In this document: positions 9,209 through 18,172 of the stretch, piece after piece
Position numbering within the stretch: position 1 is the first letter of the stretch
Layout of the letters: each line of letters opens with the position of its first letter
Origin: Verticiella sediminum
GTDB lineage: Bacteria; Pseudomonadota; Gammaproteobacteria; Burkholderiales; Burkholderiaceae_B
Length of the DNA: 64,000 nucleotides
Assembly: GCF_007558815.1 (NCBI RefSeq)
Contig: NZ_VLTJ01000007.1
Span: 310,001 to 374,000 of the forward strand
Reading direction: 5' to 3'
Program-made: the position numbers and the translations under genes
Notes under the pieces: model-generated
Seen by the model: the letters and a program-made list of their open reading frames with translations, nothing else
Told to the model about the DNA's origin: nothing
The model's database searches: none

Positions 9209-10915
9209 TTGCCCTCGCCCCGCCTCGTCGCCCGTTCCGCCCGACCCGATGCCGCACAGGCTCTGCTGCGTGCCGGCGTGCACCCGCTGCTCGCCCGCCT
9301 GTGGGCGGCGCGCGGGGTCGCCGACGCGAGCACCCTCCAGGCCGACTGGCGCGCCATGCTGCCGCCCAACCAGCTCACGCAGTGCGAGCAGGCGGCCAGC
9401 CTGCTCGCCGACGCCATCGAGCGGCGGGCGCGCATGCTGGTGGTGGCCGACTACGACTGCGACGGCGCGACTGCCTGCGCGGTCGCCGTGCGGGCGCTGC
9501 GCGCCATGGGCGCCGTGGTCGATTACCTGGTGCCCAACCGCTTCGAGACCGGCTACGGGCTGTCGCCGGCCGTGGTCGATCTGGCCACCGTCCACCCCTC
9601 GGGCAAGCCCGATCTGATCGTCACCGTGGACAACGGGATCGCCAGCGTGGACGGCGTGGCCGCCGCGCGGCAGGCGGGCATCGAGGTGCTGGTGACCGAT
9701 CACCACCTGCCGGGCGACGTCCTGCCGGATGCGCTGGCCATCGTGAACCCGAACCAGCCGGGCTGCGGCTTTCCGTCCAAGAACCTGGCCGGCGTGGGCG
9801 TGATCTTCTATTTGATGCTCGGCCTGCGCGCCGAGCTGCGCCGCCGCGGCGTGTACGCCGCCGACGGCGGGCCGCGGCTGAACGCCCTGGTCGATCTGGT
9901 CGCCCTCGGCACCGTGGCCGACGTGGTGCGCCTGGACGCCAACAACCGCCTGCTGGTGGCCCAGGGGCTCGCCCGCATGCGCAACGGCTGGATGCAGGTC
10001 GGGCTGCGCGCCCTGTTCGCCGTCGCCGCGCGCGAGCCGCGCCATGCCACGGCGTTCGACCTGGGCTTTGCGGTCGGGCCGCGCATCAATGCCGCCGGCC
10101 GGCTCGCCGACATGAGCCTGGGCATCCGCTGCCTCATCACCGACGACGAAGCCGAGGCGCTCGAACTCGCGCGCCAGCTCGATGCGATCAATCGCGAGCG
10201 CCGCGATATCGAGACCACCATGCGCGAACAGGCGCTCGCCGCCTGCGAAAGCATCGATGCCCAGGCGCGCGCCAGCCTGTGCGTGTACGACGCGGGCTGG
10301 CACCAGGGCGTGGTCGGCCTGGTGGCCTCGCGGCTCAAGGAGAAGTTCTGGTGTCCGACCCTGGCCTTCGCGCCGGCCGGCGACGGCGAGCTGCGCGGCT
10401 CGGGCCGTTCCATCCCGGACGTCCATCTGCGCGACGTGCTGGATCTGGTCGCCAAGCGCCACCCGAACCTGATTCCCAAGTTCGGCGGCCACGCCATGGC
10501 GGCCGGGCTGACCCTCGCCGAGGCAGACCTGCCCGTCTTCATGCCCGCCTTCGACGCCGCCGTGCGCGAGCTTTCCGGCCGCGACCGCTTCGAGCCGCTG
10601 CTCGAGACCGACGGCTCGCTCGAATCGGGCTACGCCAACGTCGACGTAGCGCACATGCTGAATCGCGAAGTCTGGGGCTCGGGCTTTCCCGCGCCCGTGT
10701 TCGCCGACGTGTTCACCGTGCGCCACCAGCGCCTGGTCGGCCAGAAGCACATGAAGCTCGCGCTCGAGCGCGGCCACCAGCGCTTCGATGCGATCTGGTT
10801 CGGCCATGCCGACCCGCTGCCCGACACCATCCACGCCGCCTACCGGCTCGAGTCCAATACCTGGAACGGCATGATCTCGGTGCAGCTCGTGCTGGAACAC
10901 GCCGAGGCGGCCTGA
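9209..10915 (+). CDS. recJ: Single-stranded-DNA-specific 5'-3' exonuclease RecJ
   Basis: DHH-family exonuclease (568 residues from the chosen start) used in recombinational repair, mismatch repair and replication-fork processing. Motifs seen: VVADYDCDGATAC (Asp81, Asp83, Asp85), IVTVDNGIAS, the namesake VLVTDHHLPGD, LVALGTVADVV, GPRINAAGR, and the C-terminal DHHA1 signature KFGGHAMAAGL. The TTG at 9209 is preferred because it has a GGAG ribosome site eight bases upstream and gives the usual family length; the ATG at 9158 lies inside the preceding gene and would add 17 residues. Confidence 0.96.
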   Translation: MPSPRLVARSARPDAAQALLRAGVHPLLARLWAARGVADASTLQADWRAMLPPNQLTQCEQAASLLADAIERRARMLVVADYDCDGATACAVAVRALRAMGAVVDYLVPNRFETGYGLSPAVVDLATVHPSGKPDLIVTVDNGIASVDGVAAARQAGIEVLVTDHHLPGDVLPDALAIVNPNQPGCGFPSKNLAGVGVIFYLMLGLRAELRRRGVYAADGGPRLNALVDLVALGTVADVVRLDANNRLLVAQGLARMRNGWMQVGLRALFAVAAREPRHATAFDLGFAVGPRINAAGRLADMSLGIRCLITDDEAEALELARQLDAINRERRDIETTMREQALAACESIDAQARASLCVYDAGWHQGVVGLVASRLKEKFWCPTLAFAPAGDGELRGSGRSIPDVHLRDVLDLVAKRHPNLIPKFGGHAMAAGLTLAEADLPVFMPAFDAAVRELSGRDRFEPLLETDGSLESGYANVDVAHMLNREVWGSGFPAPVFADVFTVRHQRLVGQKHMKLALERGHQRFDAIWFGHADPLPDTIHAAYRLESNTWNGMISVQLVLEHAEAA

Positions 10916-10961
10916 ACGCGCCCGGGGTGCCGCGCGCCGCGCACAACGACGCAGGCGGCCG

Positions 10962-11678
10962 TCAGCGCGCCGCGTAGGTCCGCAGGAAGTGGGTGAGCAC
11001 CGAGTTGCTCGCCTGCGCCTCGCGCACGCCATCGAGCAGAGCCGGCACGTCGGCGCCCTCGCCCGCGAGCAGATCGCGCAACTGTTCGATGTAGGTTCGC
11101 ATCACACCGGCGGTGAACTCGGGATGGAACTGCACGCCGACCGCGCGCGGGCCCATGCGCACGATCTGGTGCGCGTCGTGCGCGTTGGCCGCGAGCACGA
11201 TGGCGCCGGGCGGGATTTCGAGCACCGACTGCTCGTGGATGAAGTGCGCCGGAAAGGCGCTTTCCATGCCGGCGAGCAGCGGATCGTCGGTGGCGGCATC
11301 GGCCAGGCCGACCCAGCGCGTGCCGCTCTCCCGGCCGCGCGGGTTGTAGTCGACGCGCCCGCCCAGGGCATCGGCCATCAACTGGTGGCCGTAGCAGATC
11401 CCGAGCAGCGGCAGTTCCACATCCATCGCATCGCGTATCCAGCCGGCCGATTCGACGCTCCAGGGCAGCCGGTCGGTGACGTTGGCCGGCGAGCCGGTGA
11501 TGATCGCCGCCCGATATGCGCCCGGCGCACGCGGGCGCTCGCCCGCATAGACCTTGACGATGTCCACCGACTGCGGGGACAGCCCCGCCACCTCGCACAC
11601 CATCGCGTCGAAACCGCCATGGCGCTCGCTGACCGCGCGCGGGGGATTGCCGGTCTGAAGGATGAGAATGGGCTGCAT
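10962..11678 (-). CDS. Class I glutamine amidotransferase-like protein
   Basis: A 238-residue cytoplasmic protein with the complete class I glutaminase triad: nucleophile Cys95 in LLGICYGHQL, His185 and Glu187 in VQFHPEF. It is a free-standing domain related to the glutaminase part of GMP synthase (YfeJ/GuaA-like), so it probably takes ammonia from glutamine or acts on a gamma-glutamyl substrate; the acceptor is unknown. The ATG at 11678 is chosen because MQPILILQTG opens the Rossmann-like domain; the longer reading to 11873 adds non-homologous sequence. It is convergent with recJ (46-base gap) and divergent from prfB. Confidence 0.87.
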   Translation of the reverse strand: MQPILILQTGNPPRAVSERHGGFDAMVCEVAGLSPQSVDIVKVYAGERPRAPGAYRAAIITGSPANVTDRLPWSVESAGWIRDAMDVELPLLGICYGHQLMADALGGRVDYNPRGRESGTRWVGLADAATDDPLLAGMESAFPAHFIHEQSVLEIPPGAIVLAANAHDAHQIVRMGPRAVGVQFHPEFTAGVMRTYIEQLRDLLAGEGADVPALLDGVREAQASNSVLTHFLRTYAAR

Positions 11679-11801
11679 GGCGAGGACTCTGGATGGCGTC
11701 GATGCAAAAGACGCAATTTTAGGATCATATGAGGCGCAGGTGGCGTGCCCGCTTTGCGCTCGCACCGGTCGGGCCCGGTCGGGATGACCGCGGCCACAGG
11801 C

Positions 11802-11807
11802 TAAAAT
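11802..11807 (+). promoter_or_regulatory. Candidate -10 box (TAAAAT) for prfB
   Basis: TAAAAT sits 65 bases before the prfB ATG in the 193-base divergent gap; no convincing -35 was found. The gap also must hold the leftward amidotransferase promoter (an AT-rich patch lies at about 11705-11730). Confidence 0.3.
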
Positions 11808-11871
11808 GGCGAGTTGATCCCGAATCTCGAATCGGTGCCTGTGCGCTGCAGGCACCCCGCAAGGAGTTGTC

Positions 11872-12976
11872 ATGGAAGCAGAACGCCAGAACCAGATCGC
11901 CGCCCGTCTCGAGGATTACCTGGCGCGCGAACGTTCCCTGCGGAGCTATCTTTGACTACGCTGGCAAGTCGGAACGGCTGCAAGTCGTCAATGCCGAACT
12001 CGAAGACCCCAACGTCTGGAACGATCCCAAGCACGCGCAGGACCTCGGCCGCGAAAAGAAGGCCCTGGAGGATGTCGTCGTCACGCTGAGCGAACTCGGC
12101 CAGGGCCTGGCCGACGCGCAGGAGCTCTTCGAGCTGGCCGCGGGCGATGACGACGAGGCCACCCTCGAAGCCATCGAGCAGGATGCCGACGGCTTCCAGG
12201 AACGCCTGGAGGCGCTCGAATTCCGCCGCATGTTCTCCAACCCGGCCGACCCGCTCAATTGCTTTCTCGACATCCAGGCCGGCGCGGGCGGCACCGAGGC
12301 CCAGGACTGGGCCTCGATGCTGCTGCGCCAGTACCTCAGGTACTGCGAGCGCAAGGGCTTCAAGACCGAGGTGATGGAAGAATCCGAAGGCGAAATCGCA
12401 GGGATCAAGTCGGCCACCATCAAGGTCGAGGGCGAATACGCCTACGGCTACCTGCGCAGCGAGACCGGTGTGCACCGCCTGGTGCGCAAGAGCCCCTTCG
12501 ATTCGGCCGGCGGGCGCCACACCTCGTTCGCGAGTGTGTTCGCCTACCCCGAGGTGGACGACTCGATCGAGATCGACGTCAACCCGGCCGATCTGCGGAT
12601 CGACACCTATCGCGCCAGCGGCGCCGGCGGCCAGCACATCAACAAGACCGATTCGGCGGTGCGCATCACGCACATTCCGTCCGGCATCGTGGTGCAATGC
12701 CAGAACGACCGTTCGCAGCATCGCAACCGCGCCGAAGCGATGCAGATGCTGCGCTCCAAGCTCTACGAGCAGGAGATGCGCACGCGCATGGCCGAGCAGC
12801 AGAAGCTGGAGGACGCCAAGACCGACGTGGGCTGGGGCCACCAGATCCGCTCCTACGTGCTGGACCAGAGCCGCATCAAGGACCTGCGCACCAACGTCGA
12901 GATCTCGAACACCCAGAAGGTCCTGGACGGCGACCTCGACCCGTTCATCCAGGCCAGCCTGAAGCAAGGGGTATGA
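11872..12976 (+). CDS. prfB: Peptide chain release factor 2 (programmed +1 frameshift)
   Basis: RF2 reads UGA and UAA stops. The gene is split: codons 1-27 (11872-11952) end at an in-frame TGA (11953-11955); ribosomes slip +1 on CTT and continue at 11954 for 340 more codons, giving 367 residues. After the slip the protein shows the RF2 stop-recognition tripeptide S207-P208-F209 ([10 protein letters not shown]) and the peptidyl-hydrolysis motif G252-G253-Q254 ([10 protein letters not shown]). A ribosome site AAGGAG lies eight bases before ATG 11872. The break is the well-known autoregulatory device of RF2, not a damaged gene. An SDR gene follows after four bases and lysS after that, as one likely operon. 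Confidence 0.97.
11941..11956 (+). promoter_or_regulatory. prfB: Programmed +1 ribosomal frameshift site of prfB
   Basis: CGG AGC TAT CTT TGA C. The slip codon CTT, the UGA stop and the following C match the RF2 consensus exactly. The usual AGGGGG internal Shine-Dalgarno is replaced by a weaker CGGAGC in the same place, so the stimulatory pairing may be weaker than in Escherichia coli. Confidence 0.95.
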
Positions 12977-12980
12977 CACC

Positions 12981-13730
12981 ATGACCCATACGGTGGCGAT
13001 CATCACCGGCGCTTCGCGCGGTCTCGGCGCCGCGCTTGCCTTCGGCCTCGCGCGCGAAGGCACCCACCTGATCACGTTCGCACGCAATCTGCACCCCGAG
13101 CTGGCTCGCCACGCGCTGGCGCAGGGCTGCCAGCTCGAGGAGCACACGGTCGATCTGTCGCACCCCATGGCCATGCAGGCCGCCGCGGCCCGCATGGCGA
13201 TCGCCATGCCGCGCAACGCCCAGCGCTACCTGCTCATCAACAACGCCGGCACGCTGGGGCCGGTGGGCCCGGCCGGCCTGCAGCCGGCCGAGCAGATCGC
13301 CGCGGCGTTCAACGTCAACGTGACGGCGGCGATGGTCCTGACCGGGCACTTCCTGCAGGCCACCGAGGGGCTCACGGCCAACCGGCGCATCCTGCACATT
13401 TCCTCCGGCGCGGCGCGCCGCCCCACCGCCAGTTGGAGCGTGTACTGCGCCTCCAAGGCAGCGCTCGACATGCACGCGCGCACCGTGAAGCTCGAACAGG
13501 GCCCGCACGGCGCGCGCATCGTCTCGCTCGCTCCGGGCGTGATCGACACGCCCATGCAGGCCGGCATCCGCGCCACGCCGTCCCAGGATTTCCCCGACCT
13601 TGCGCGCTTTCAGGCCCTGCACGACGAAGGCAAGCTCGCCACGCCCGAGGCCACGGCCGCGCGTGTCCTTGCCTACCTGGAGCGCGACGACTTCGGCGCC
13701 ACCGAAGTCGACGACATCCGCCACTACTGA
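12981..13730 (+). CDS. Short-chain dehydrogenase/reductase between prfB and lysS
   Basis: A 249-residue classical SDR. It has the cofactor motif TGASRGLG at 9-16, the NNAG structural motif at 87-90, and catalytic Ser141/142, Tyr155 and Lys159 (SVYCASK). Overall it resembles sepiapterin reductase/benzil reductase-like SDRs (the LSHPM and [20 protein letters not shown] segments), but the substrate cannot be told. It follows the prfB stop by four bases, with AAGGGG of the prfB tail as ribosome site, and precedes lysS by 19 bases, so it is embedded in a translation-factor operon without an obvious reason. Confidence 0.9.
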   Translation: MTHTVAIITGASRGLGAALAFGLAREGTHLITFARNLHPELARHALAQGCQLEEHTVDLSHPMAMQAAAARMAIAMPRNAQRYLLINNAGTLGPVGPAGLQPAEQIAAAFNVNVTAAMVLTGHFLQATEGLTANRRILHISSGAARRPTASWSVYCASKAALDMHARTVKLEQGPHGARIVSLAPGVIDTPMQAGIRATPSQDFPDLARFQALHDEGKLATPEATAARVLAYLERDDFGATEVDDIRHY

Positions 13731-13749
13731 TTCCTCACTGCGCAACACC

Positions 13750-15270
13750 ATGACCGACCCCACCGCGCCGTCTCCCGCCCTCGATGAGAACCGCCTGATC
13801 GCAGAGCGCCGCGGCAAACTCGCCAAGCTGCGCGAGAACGGCAGCGCCTATCCCAACGATTTCACGCCCAGCGCCCGCGCCGCCGCGCTGCACGCGGAGT
13901 ACGACGACCTGGCCCAGGAGGCGCTCGAAGCGGCCGCCGTGCCGGCCAGCGTCGCCGGCCGCATGATGCTCAAGCGCGTGATGGGCAAGGCAAGCTTCGC
14001 CACGCTGCAGGACAGCACCGGCCGCATCCAGATCTACCTGGATCGCGGCACGCTGGGCGAGGAGCCCTACGCGGCCTTCAAGCAGTGGGACATCGGCGAC
14101 ATCATCGCGGTCGAAGGCACCGTCTTCAAGACCAACAAGGGCGAACTCTCGGTCAAGGCGACGAGCGTGCGCCTGCTCGCCAAGTCGCTGCGCCCGCTGC
14201 CCGACAAGTTCCACGGCGTGGCCGACACCGAGCTGCGCTATCGCCAGCGCTACGTCGACCTCATCATGACCGAGGATACGCGCCGCACCTTCGAGGCGCG
14301 CAGCAAGGCCATCGCGAGCGTACGCCGCCACATGACCGACGCCGGCTTCCTGGAAGTCGAGACGCCGATGCTGCACCCGATTCCGGGCGGCGCCGCGGCC
14401 AAGCCCTTCGCCACGCACCACAACGCGCTCGACATGCAGATGTTCCTGCGTATCGCGCCCGAGCTCTATCTAAAGCGCCTGATCGTCGGCGGCTTCGAGC
14501 GCGTCTTCGAGATCAACCGCAGCTTTCGCAACGAAGGGGTGAGCCCGCGCCACAACCCCGAGTTCACGATGATGGAGTTCTACGCCGCCTACGTGGACTA
14601 CCGCTGGCTGATGGACTTCACCGAGCATCTCATCCGCCAGGCGGCCATCGACGCCACCGGCAGCGCCCGGTTGACCTATCAGGGACGGCCGCTGGACCTC
14701 GGCCAGCCGTTTGCGCGCCTCACCATCTGCGAAGCCATCCTCAAGTACGCGCCCGAGTTCACCCAGGCGCAGCTCGACGATGCCGAGTTCGTGCGCAGCG
14801 AGCTGCGCCGCCGCGGCGCGGACATCGACGGCCCCACCCTGGCCAAGGCCGGCCTGGGCGCGCTGCAGCTTGCGCTCTTCGAGGAGACCGCCGAGGCGCA
14901 GCTCTGGGAGCCGACCTTCATCATCGACTACCCGGTGGAGGTCTCCCCGCTCGCGCGCGCCTCGGACACGGTGCCCGGCATCACCGAGCGCTTCGAGCTG
15001 TTCATCGTGGGCCGCGAACTGGCCAACGGCTTCTCCGAGCTGAACGACCCGGAAGACCAGGCCGAGCGCTTCAAGGCCCAGGTCGCCGCCAAGGACGCCG
15101 GCGACGAGGAAGCCATGTACTACGACGCCGACTACGTGCGCGCGCTCGAGTACGGCATGCCGCCCACCGGCGGCTGCGGCATCGGCCTGGACCGCCTGGT
15201 CATGCTGCTCACCGACAACCCGAGCATCCGCGACGTCATCCTGTTCCCGCACCTGCGGCCGGAAGACTGA
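13750..15270 (+). CDS. lysS: Lysyl-tRNA synthetase (class II)
   Basis: A 506-residue enzyme that charges tRNA-Lys. N-terminal OB-fold anticodon domain: [20 protein letters not shown], about residues 75-95. Catalytic class II motifs: motif 2 [20 protein letters not shown] and motif 3 [12 protein letters not shown] near the C-terminus. Length and ending (FPHLRPED) match the bacterial family. The ATG at 13750 follows the preceding SDR closely; upstream reading belongs to the SDR gene in another frame. The last 35 bases overlap tail to tail with the leftward methyltransferase gene. Confidence 0.97.
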   Translation: MTDPTAPSPALDENRLIAERRGKLAKLRENGSAYPNDFTPSARAAALHAEYDDLAQEALEAAAVPASVAGRMMLKRVMGKASFATLQDSTGRIQIYLDRGTLGEEPYAAFKQWDIGDIIAVEGTVFKTNKGELSVKATSVRLLAKSLRPLPDKFHGVADTELRYRQRYVDLIMTEDTRRTFEARSKAIASVRRHMTDAGFLEVETPMLHPIPGGAAAKPFATHHNALDMQMFLRIAPELYLKRLIVGGFERVFEINRSFRNEGVSPRHNPEFTMMEFYAAYVDYRWLMDFTEHLIRQAAIDATGSARLTYQGRPLDLGQPFARLTICEAILKYAPEFTQAQLDDAEFVRSELRRRGADIDGPTLAKAGLGALQLALFEETAEAQLWEPTFIIDYPVEVSPLARASDTVPGITERFELFIVGRELANGFSELNDPEDQAERFKAQVAAKDAGDEEAMYYDADYVRALEYGMPPTGGCGIGLDRLVMLLTDNPSIRDVILFPHLRPED

Positions 15271-16144
15271 CTCGGGACGGCCCGACCTCCAGACCCACCC
15301 GATACACGCCGTAGAACGGCACCTCGTACCACGCGCGGAACATCGGCTCGACCACGCTGTACGGCGGGCCGTAGTCCGCCAGCAGCGACGCCACGTCATC
15401 CAGGCGCAAACGCGCATGCGCCGCCGTCACGTCGGCCTGCCGCCGCGGGCCCCAGGTGAATTCGGCGCCCGTGCGCCGCATCGACGCCAGCCAGTGGGCG
15501 TGTCCGGTCGAGAGCCAGCACATGGCGTCGAAGACGAGGATCGAGCCATCCGGCGCATACTCGCCGAAGGCCGCGAGCACCGCGGACACCTGGGCCGGCT
15601 GCAGATACATCAGCACGCCTTCGAGAAAGAGGCAGAGCGCGTCCCCGCCCCCCTCGGCCAGGCCCAGCGCCTGCCACCAGTCGGGCGCCGTGAGGTCGAC
15701 CTCGGCCATCCGGTGCCGGGCGTTGAGCACGGGCAGCAGACGGCGGCGGATCGCCAGCACCTCGGGCAGGTCGGCGTCCAGCATGCGGGCGCGGCCGTTG
15801 TCCAGCCATTGGAAGTACTGCGACAGGCCGCAGCCCAGGTTCACGACCAGGGCGTCGGGCCGCTGCGCCAGGAAGGCTTGCGCGGTGGCCCGAAAGGCGT
15901 GCGTGCGCTTGAGTATGCCGTAGACCATGATGCGGTCGCGCACCCAGGCACGGCCATCGTCGCCCATGCCGGCCAGGGCCTGGGCCGCATAGCGGTCGGC
16001 CACCGACAGACGTGGGAAGATGCGCGCGCCCAGGGCGCGCGCGGCCAGGGGAATGCGCAGCGTCGAAGGCACCGCCGACAGTTCGGTCGAGACGTAGGGC
16101 GGCCGTGCCGCGCGTTCGCCGATTCCGTTCTCCCGCTCGCGCAT
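15236..16144 (-). CDS. Class I SAM-dependent methyltransferase (leucine carboxyl methyltransferase family)
   Basis: A 302-residue protein with the SAM-binding glycine motif [17 protein letters not shown] (about residues 92-108), a DADLPEV acidic motif II, and the [15 protein letters not shown] segment that is typical of the LCM/TcmP-like family, whose members O-methylate small molecules or polyketides. No partner biosynthetic genes are nearby. The ATG at 16144 is chosen because the sequence further upstream is arginine-rich and unlike a protein. The 3' end overlaps lysS by 35 bases; transcription of the two is convergent. Confidence 0.85.
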   Translation of the reverse strand: MRERENGIGERAARPPYVSTELSAVPSTLRIPLAARALGARIFPRLSVADRYAAQALAGMGDDGRAWVRDRIMVYGILKRTHAFRATAQAFLAQRPDALVVNLGCGLSQYFQWLDNGRARMLDADLPEVLAIRRRLLPVLNARHRMAEVDLTAPDWWQALGLAEGGGDALCLFLEGVLMYLQPAQVSAVLAAFGEYAPDGSILVFDAMCWLSTGHAHWLASMRRTGAEFTWGPRRQADVTAAHARLRLDDVASLLADYGPPYSVVEPMFRAWYEVPFYGVYRVGLEVGPSRVSLPAAGAGTG

Positions 16145-16251
16145 GCCGGCCCCGTTGCGTGACGCGCGCCGCGACAGCGGCACGCCTGCACAAAATGTAC
16201 GGCATCGCGCAGACGGCGTCACGCTCCTCGGCGGGGGCGTTCGGCCATGCC

Positions 16252-17121
16252 TCAAGCCTCCTCGTTCGGTGCTTGCGTCGCGCCGGCGCTGGCCACGCTG
16301 CCCGCCTCGACCAGCGCCATCTCGACGCACGCGACCATGCTGCGCAGCCTTGGCCCGATGTCGCTCTCCAACTGGCCGGGGTCGAGCCGAAACGCCGGAA
16401 CACCGCAGTTGAACGCGTAGGCGACGCCGTCCGGCGCGTGCCGTAGCGCCACGCCGACTGCCCGTGATTCCTTGGCCAGGCCGGGCTCGGACACGCAATA
16501 GCCTACCTTTCCGTACTGCACCAGCGCCAGCCGGATGCGCTCGGCCAGCTCGGCCCACTGCTCGGGATAGTGCGCGGCCATCTCGCGCAGGAGCATGGCC
16601 CGCTCGATCTCGCTCAGGCCGGCCAGATGGGCCCGGCCCATGGCGGTGCGCGCCAGCGGCACGCGCGAGCCGATGCCCACCACGACCGGGATGCGCGCCG
16701 TCGAGCAGGCGCAGCTCTCGACGTAGAGCATGCCCATGCCGTGGCGCACGCCGAGCGAAACCACGCCGCGCACCTGGTTTGCCAGCTCCTGCATGTAGGG
16801 CCGGGCGATGCGGCGTACGGCGAGATTGGCCAGCATGGGAAATGTCGTCACCAGCAGCGCCGTACCGAGCGCGTACTTGTTCCGCTTGGGCGCATAGCTC
16901 AGGTAGCCGAGCCGGCCCAGCGTATAGGTAAAGCGCGACACGGCGGTGCGCGACAAGCCGCTGCGCTCGGCCAGCTCATTGTTGCCCAGCCAGCGCTCGC
17001 CGGGGCGAAAGCACCGCAGCAAGGCCAGGCCCCGCGCGAGCGTGCGCACGAACCGAGGGTCGCCGTCCTCGATGAGTTCGGTCGCGTCGCGGTAGCTCAG
17101 TTCCCGCCGTCGATTCGCCAT
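16252..17121 (-). CDS. IclR-family transcriptional regulator
   Basis: A 289-residue regulator. Winged helix at about residues 25-90 (GNNELAERSGLSRTAVSRFT is the recognition region), followed by the IclR effector domain with RTAMGRAHLAGLSEIERAM and YGKVGYCVSEPGLAKESRAV, the latter close to PcaR/PobR-type regulators. It is the last gene of the nine-gene leftward CoA-ester cluster; the ribosome site GAGGGGG overlaps the region of the preceding Bug stop (nine bases apart). It probably senses the substrate of that cluster; a candidate operator is the palindrome at 26473-26482 (inference). Confidence 0.92.
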   Translation of the reverse strand: MANRRRELSYRDATELIEDGDPRFVRTLARGLALLRCFRPGERWLGNNELAERSGLSRTAVSRFTYTLGRLGYLSYAPKRNKYALGTALLVTTFPMLANLAVRRIARPYMQELANQVRGVVSLGVRHGMGMLYVESCACSTARIPVVVGIGSRVPLARTAMGRAHLAGLSEIERAMLLREMAAHYPEQWAELAERIRLALVQYGKVGYCVSEPGLAKESRAVGVALRHAPDGVAYAFNCGVPAFRLDPGQLESDIGPRLRSMVACVEMALVEAGSVASAGATQAPNEEA

Positions 17122-17130
17122 CGGGCCCCC

Positions 17131-18135
17131 TCACGGTTCGACCAGGCCGAGATCGGCCAGGATGGCCCGTGTGCCGTCGAATTCGCGGGCAAGATAGTCG
17201 CGCACCTCGCCGGGGCCGATGTAGTCGCCGCGCCACTGGTTGCGCTGCAGCACATCCTCCCACGCCGGGGTCTGCACGACCTGGCGCAGCAGCCCGTCCC
17301 AGAACGCCACCTGCTGCGGCGTCATGCCGCGCGGCCCGAGAATACCCTGGGCGGACACGGATACGGCATCGACCCCCTGCTCGCGCCATGTCGGTATGCT
17401 GGCCAGCTCGCCCTGCAAGCGCTGCGGCGAACTCACGGCGAGCACGCGGATCGCGCCCGCCTGGAGCGGGCCCAGCAAGTTGGGCGTGGTGGCGGCGACG
17501 ATGTCCAGGTGCCCGCCGATCAGCGCCGTCATCGACTCGGCCGACGACTTGTAGGGCACGATGGTGAGCTTGCCGATGTCCACCCCCGCGGCCTTGAGCG
17601 GCTTGGCGATGCCGACGTGGATGTGGTTGCCGATCGAAGTCGCCACACCGATGTTCAGCGCAGCCGGGTTCTCGCGCATCGCCTTGAGCAGCGCGTCCAG
17701 CGTCTGGTAAGGCGACTTCGCACTGACCACCACCGCCACGTACTCGTCGAACAGCTTGGCGATCGGCGTGTAGTCGCGATAATCGCGGTCGACGACGCCC
17801 AGGATCTGGTTGTTGAGCAGCGAACTCGTGAGCGTCATGAGGTAGTTGCCGTCCCCCGGGTGCTGCTCGAGCACGTTCAAGGCGATCACGCCCGCCCCGC
17901 CGGGGCGGTTGGTGACGATCATGGCAGGCACCTTGCCCGTCTGCTGGGCCAGTTGCGCCAGCGTGCGCGCCGCGGCGTCGAGCGCCGCGCCGGGGCCGGC
18001 CGGGACCACGAACTCCACATGGCCGGGCTGCCAGCTCGACGCGGCGGGCGATGCTGCCCAGCCCGCGCCGGGCGCGGCCATACCGGTGGCGATCGCCGCG
18101 GCGGCGAGCGCGGCACGGAATCCAGCTTGCGTCAT
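17131..18135 (-). CDS. Bug-family (TctC-like) periplasmic solute-binding protein
   Basis: A 334-residue receptor of the tripartite tricarboxylate transporter class, expected in the periplasm. Signal peptide about residues 1-27 (MTQAGFRAALAAAAIATGMA ... GWAA). Typical Bug features: VEFVVPAGPGAALDAAARTL, the IVTNRPGGAGVIALN loop, IGNHIHVG and the IVPYKSSAESMTALIGGHLD segment that binds a carboxylate ligand. It is co-transcribed with acyl-CoA genes, so the ligand is probably a carboxylic acid degraded by them. No TctA/TctB membrane genes are in the window. Confidence 0.92.
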   Translation of the reverse strand: MTQAGFRAALAAAAIATGMAAPGAGWAASPAASSWQPGHVEFVVPAGPGAALDAAARTLAQLAQQTGKVPAMIVTNRPGGAGVIALNVLEQHPGDGNYLMTLTSSLLNNQILGVVDRDYRDYTPIAKLFDEYVAVVVSAKSPYQTLDALLKAMRENPAALNIGVATSIGNHIHVGIAKPLKAAGVDIGKLTIVPYKSSAESMTALIGGHLDIVAATTPNLLGPLQAGAIRVLAVSSPQRLQGELASIPTWREQGVDAVSVSAQGILGPRGMTPQQVAFWDGLLRQVVQTPAWEDVLQRNQWRGDYIGPGEVRDYLAREFDGTRAILADLGLVEP

Positions 18136-18172
18136 GGTGTTTCCCCCCTGTTGTCCGGTGGGCGCGCCCGCG

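Noticed and set aside
9082-10977. Long overlapping ORFs on both strands over recJ
   Set aside because: Composition typical of shadow frames; recJ DHH motifs are all in one frame.
11872-11955. Apparent frameshift mutation or pseudogene in prfB
   Set aside because: The interruption is the conserved RF2 programmed frameshift CTT TGA C; both parts read as intact RF2.
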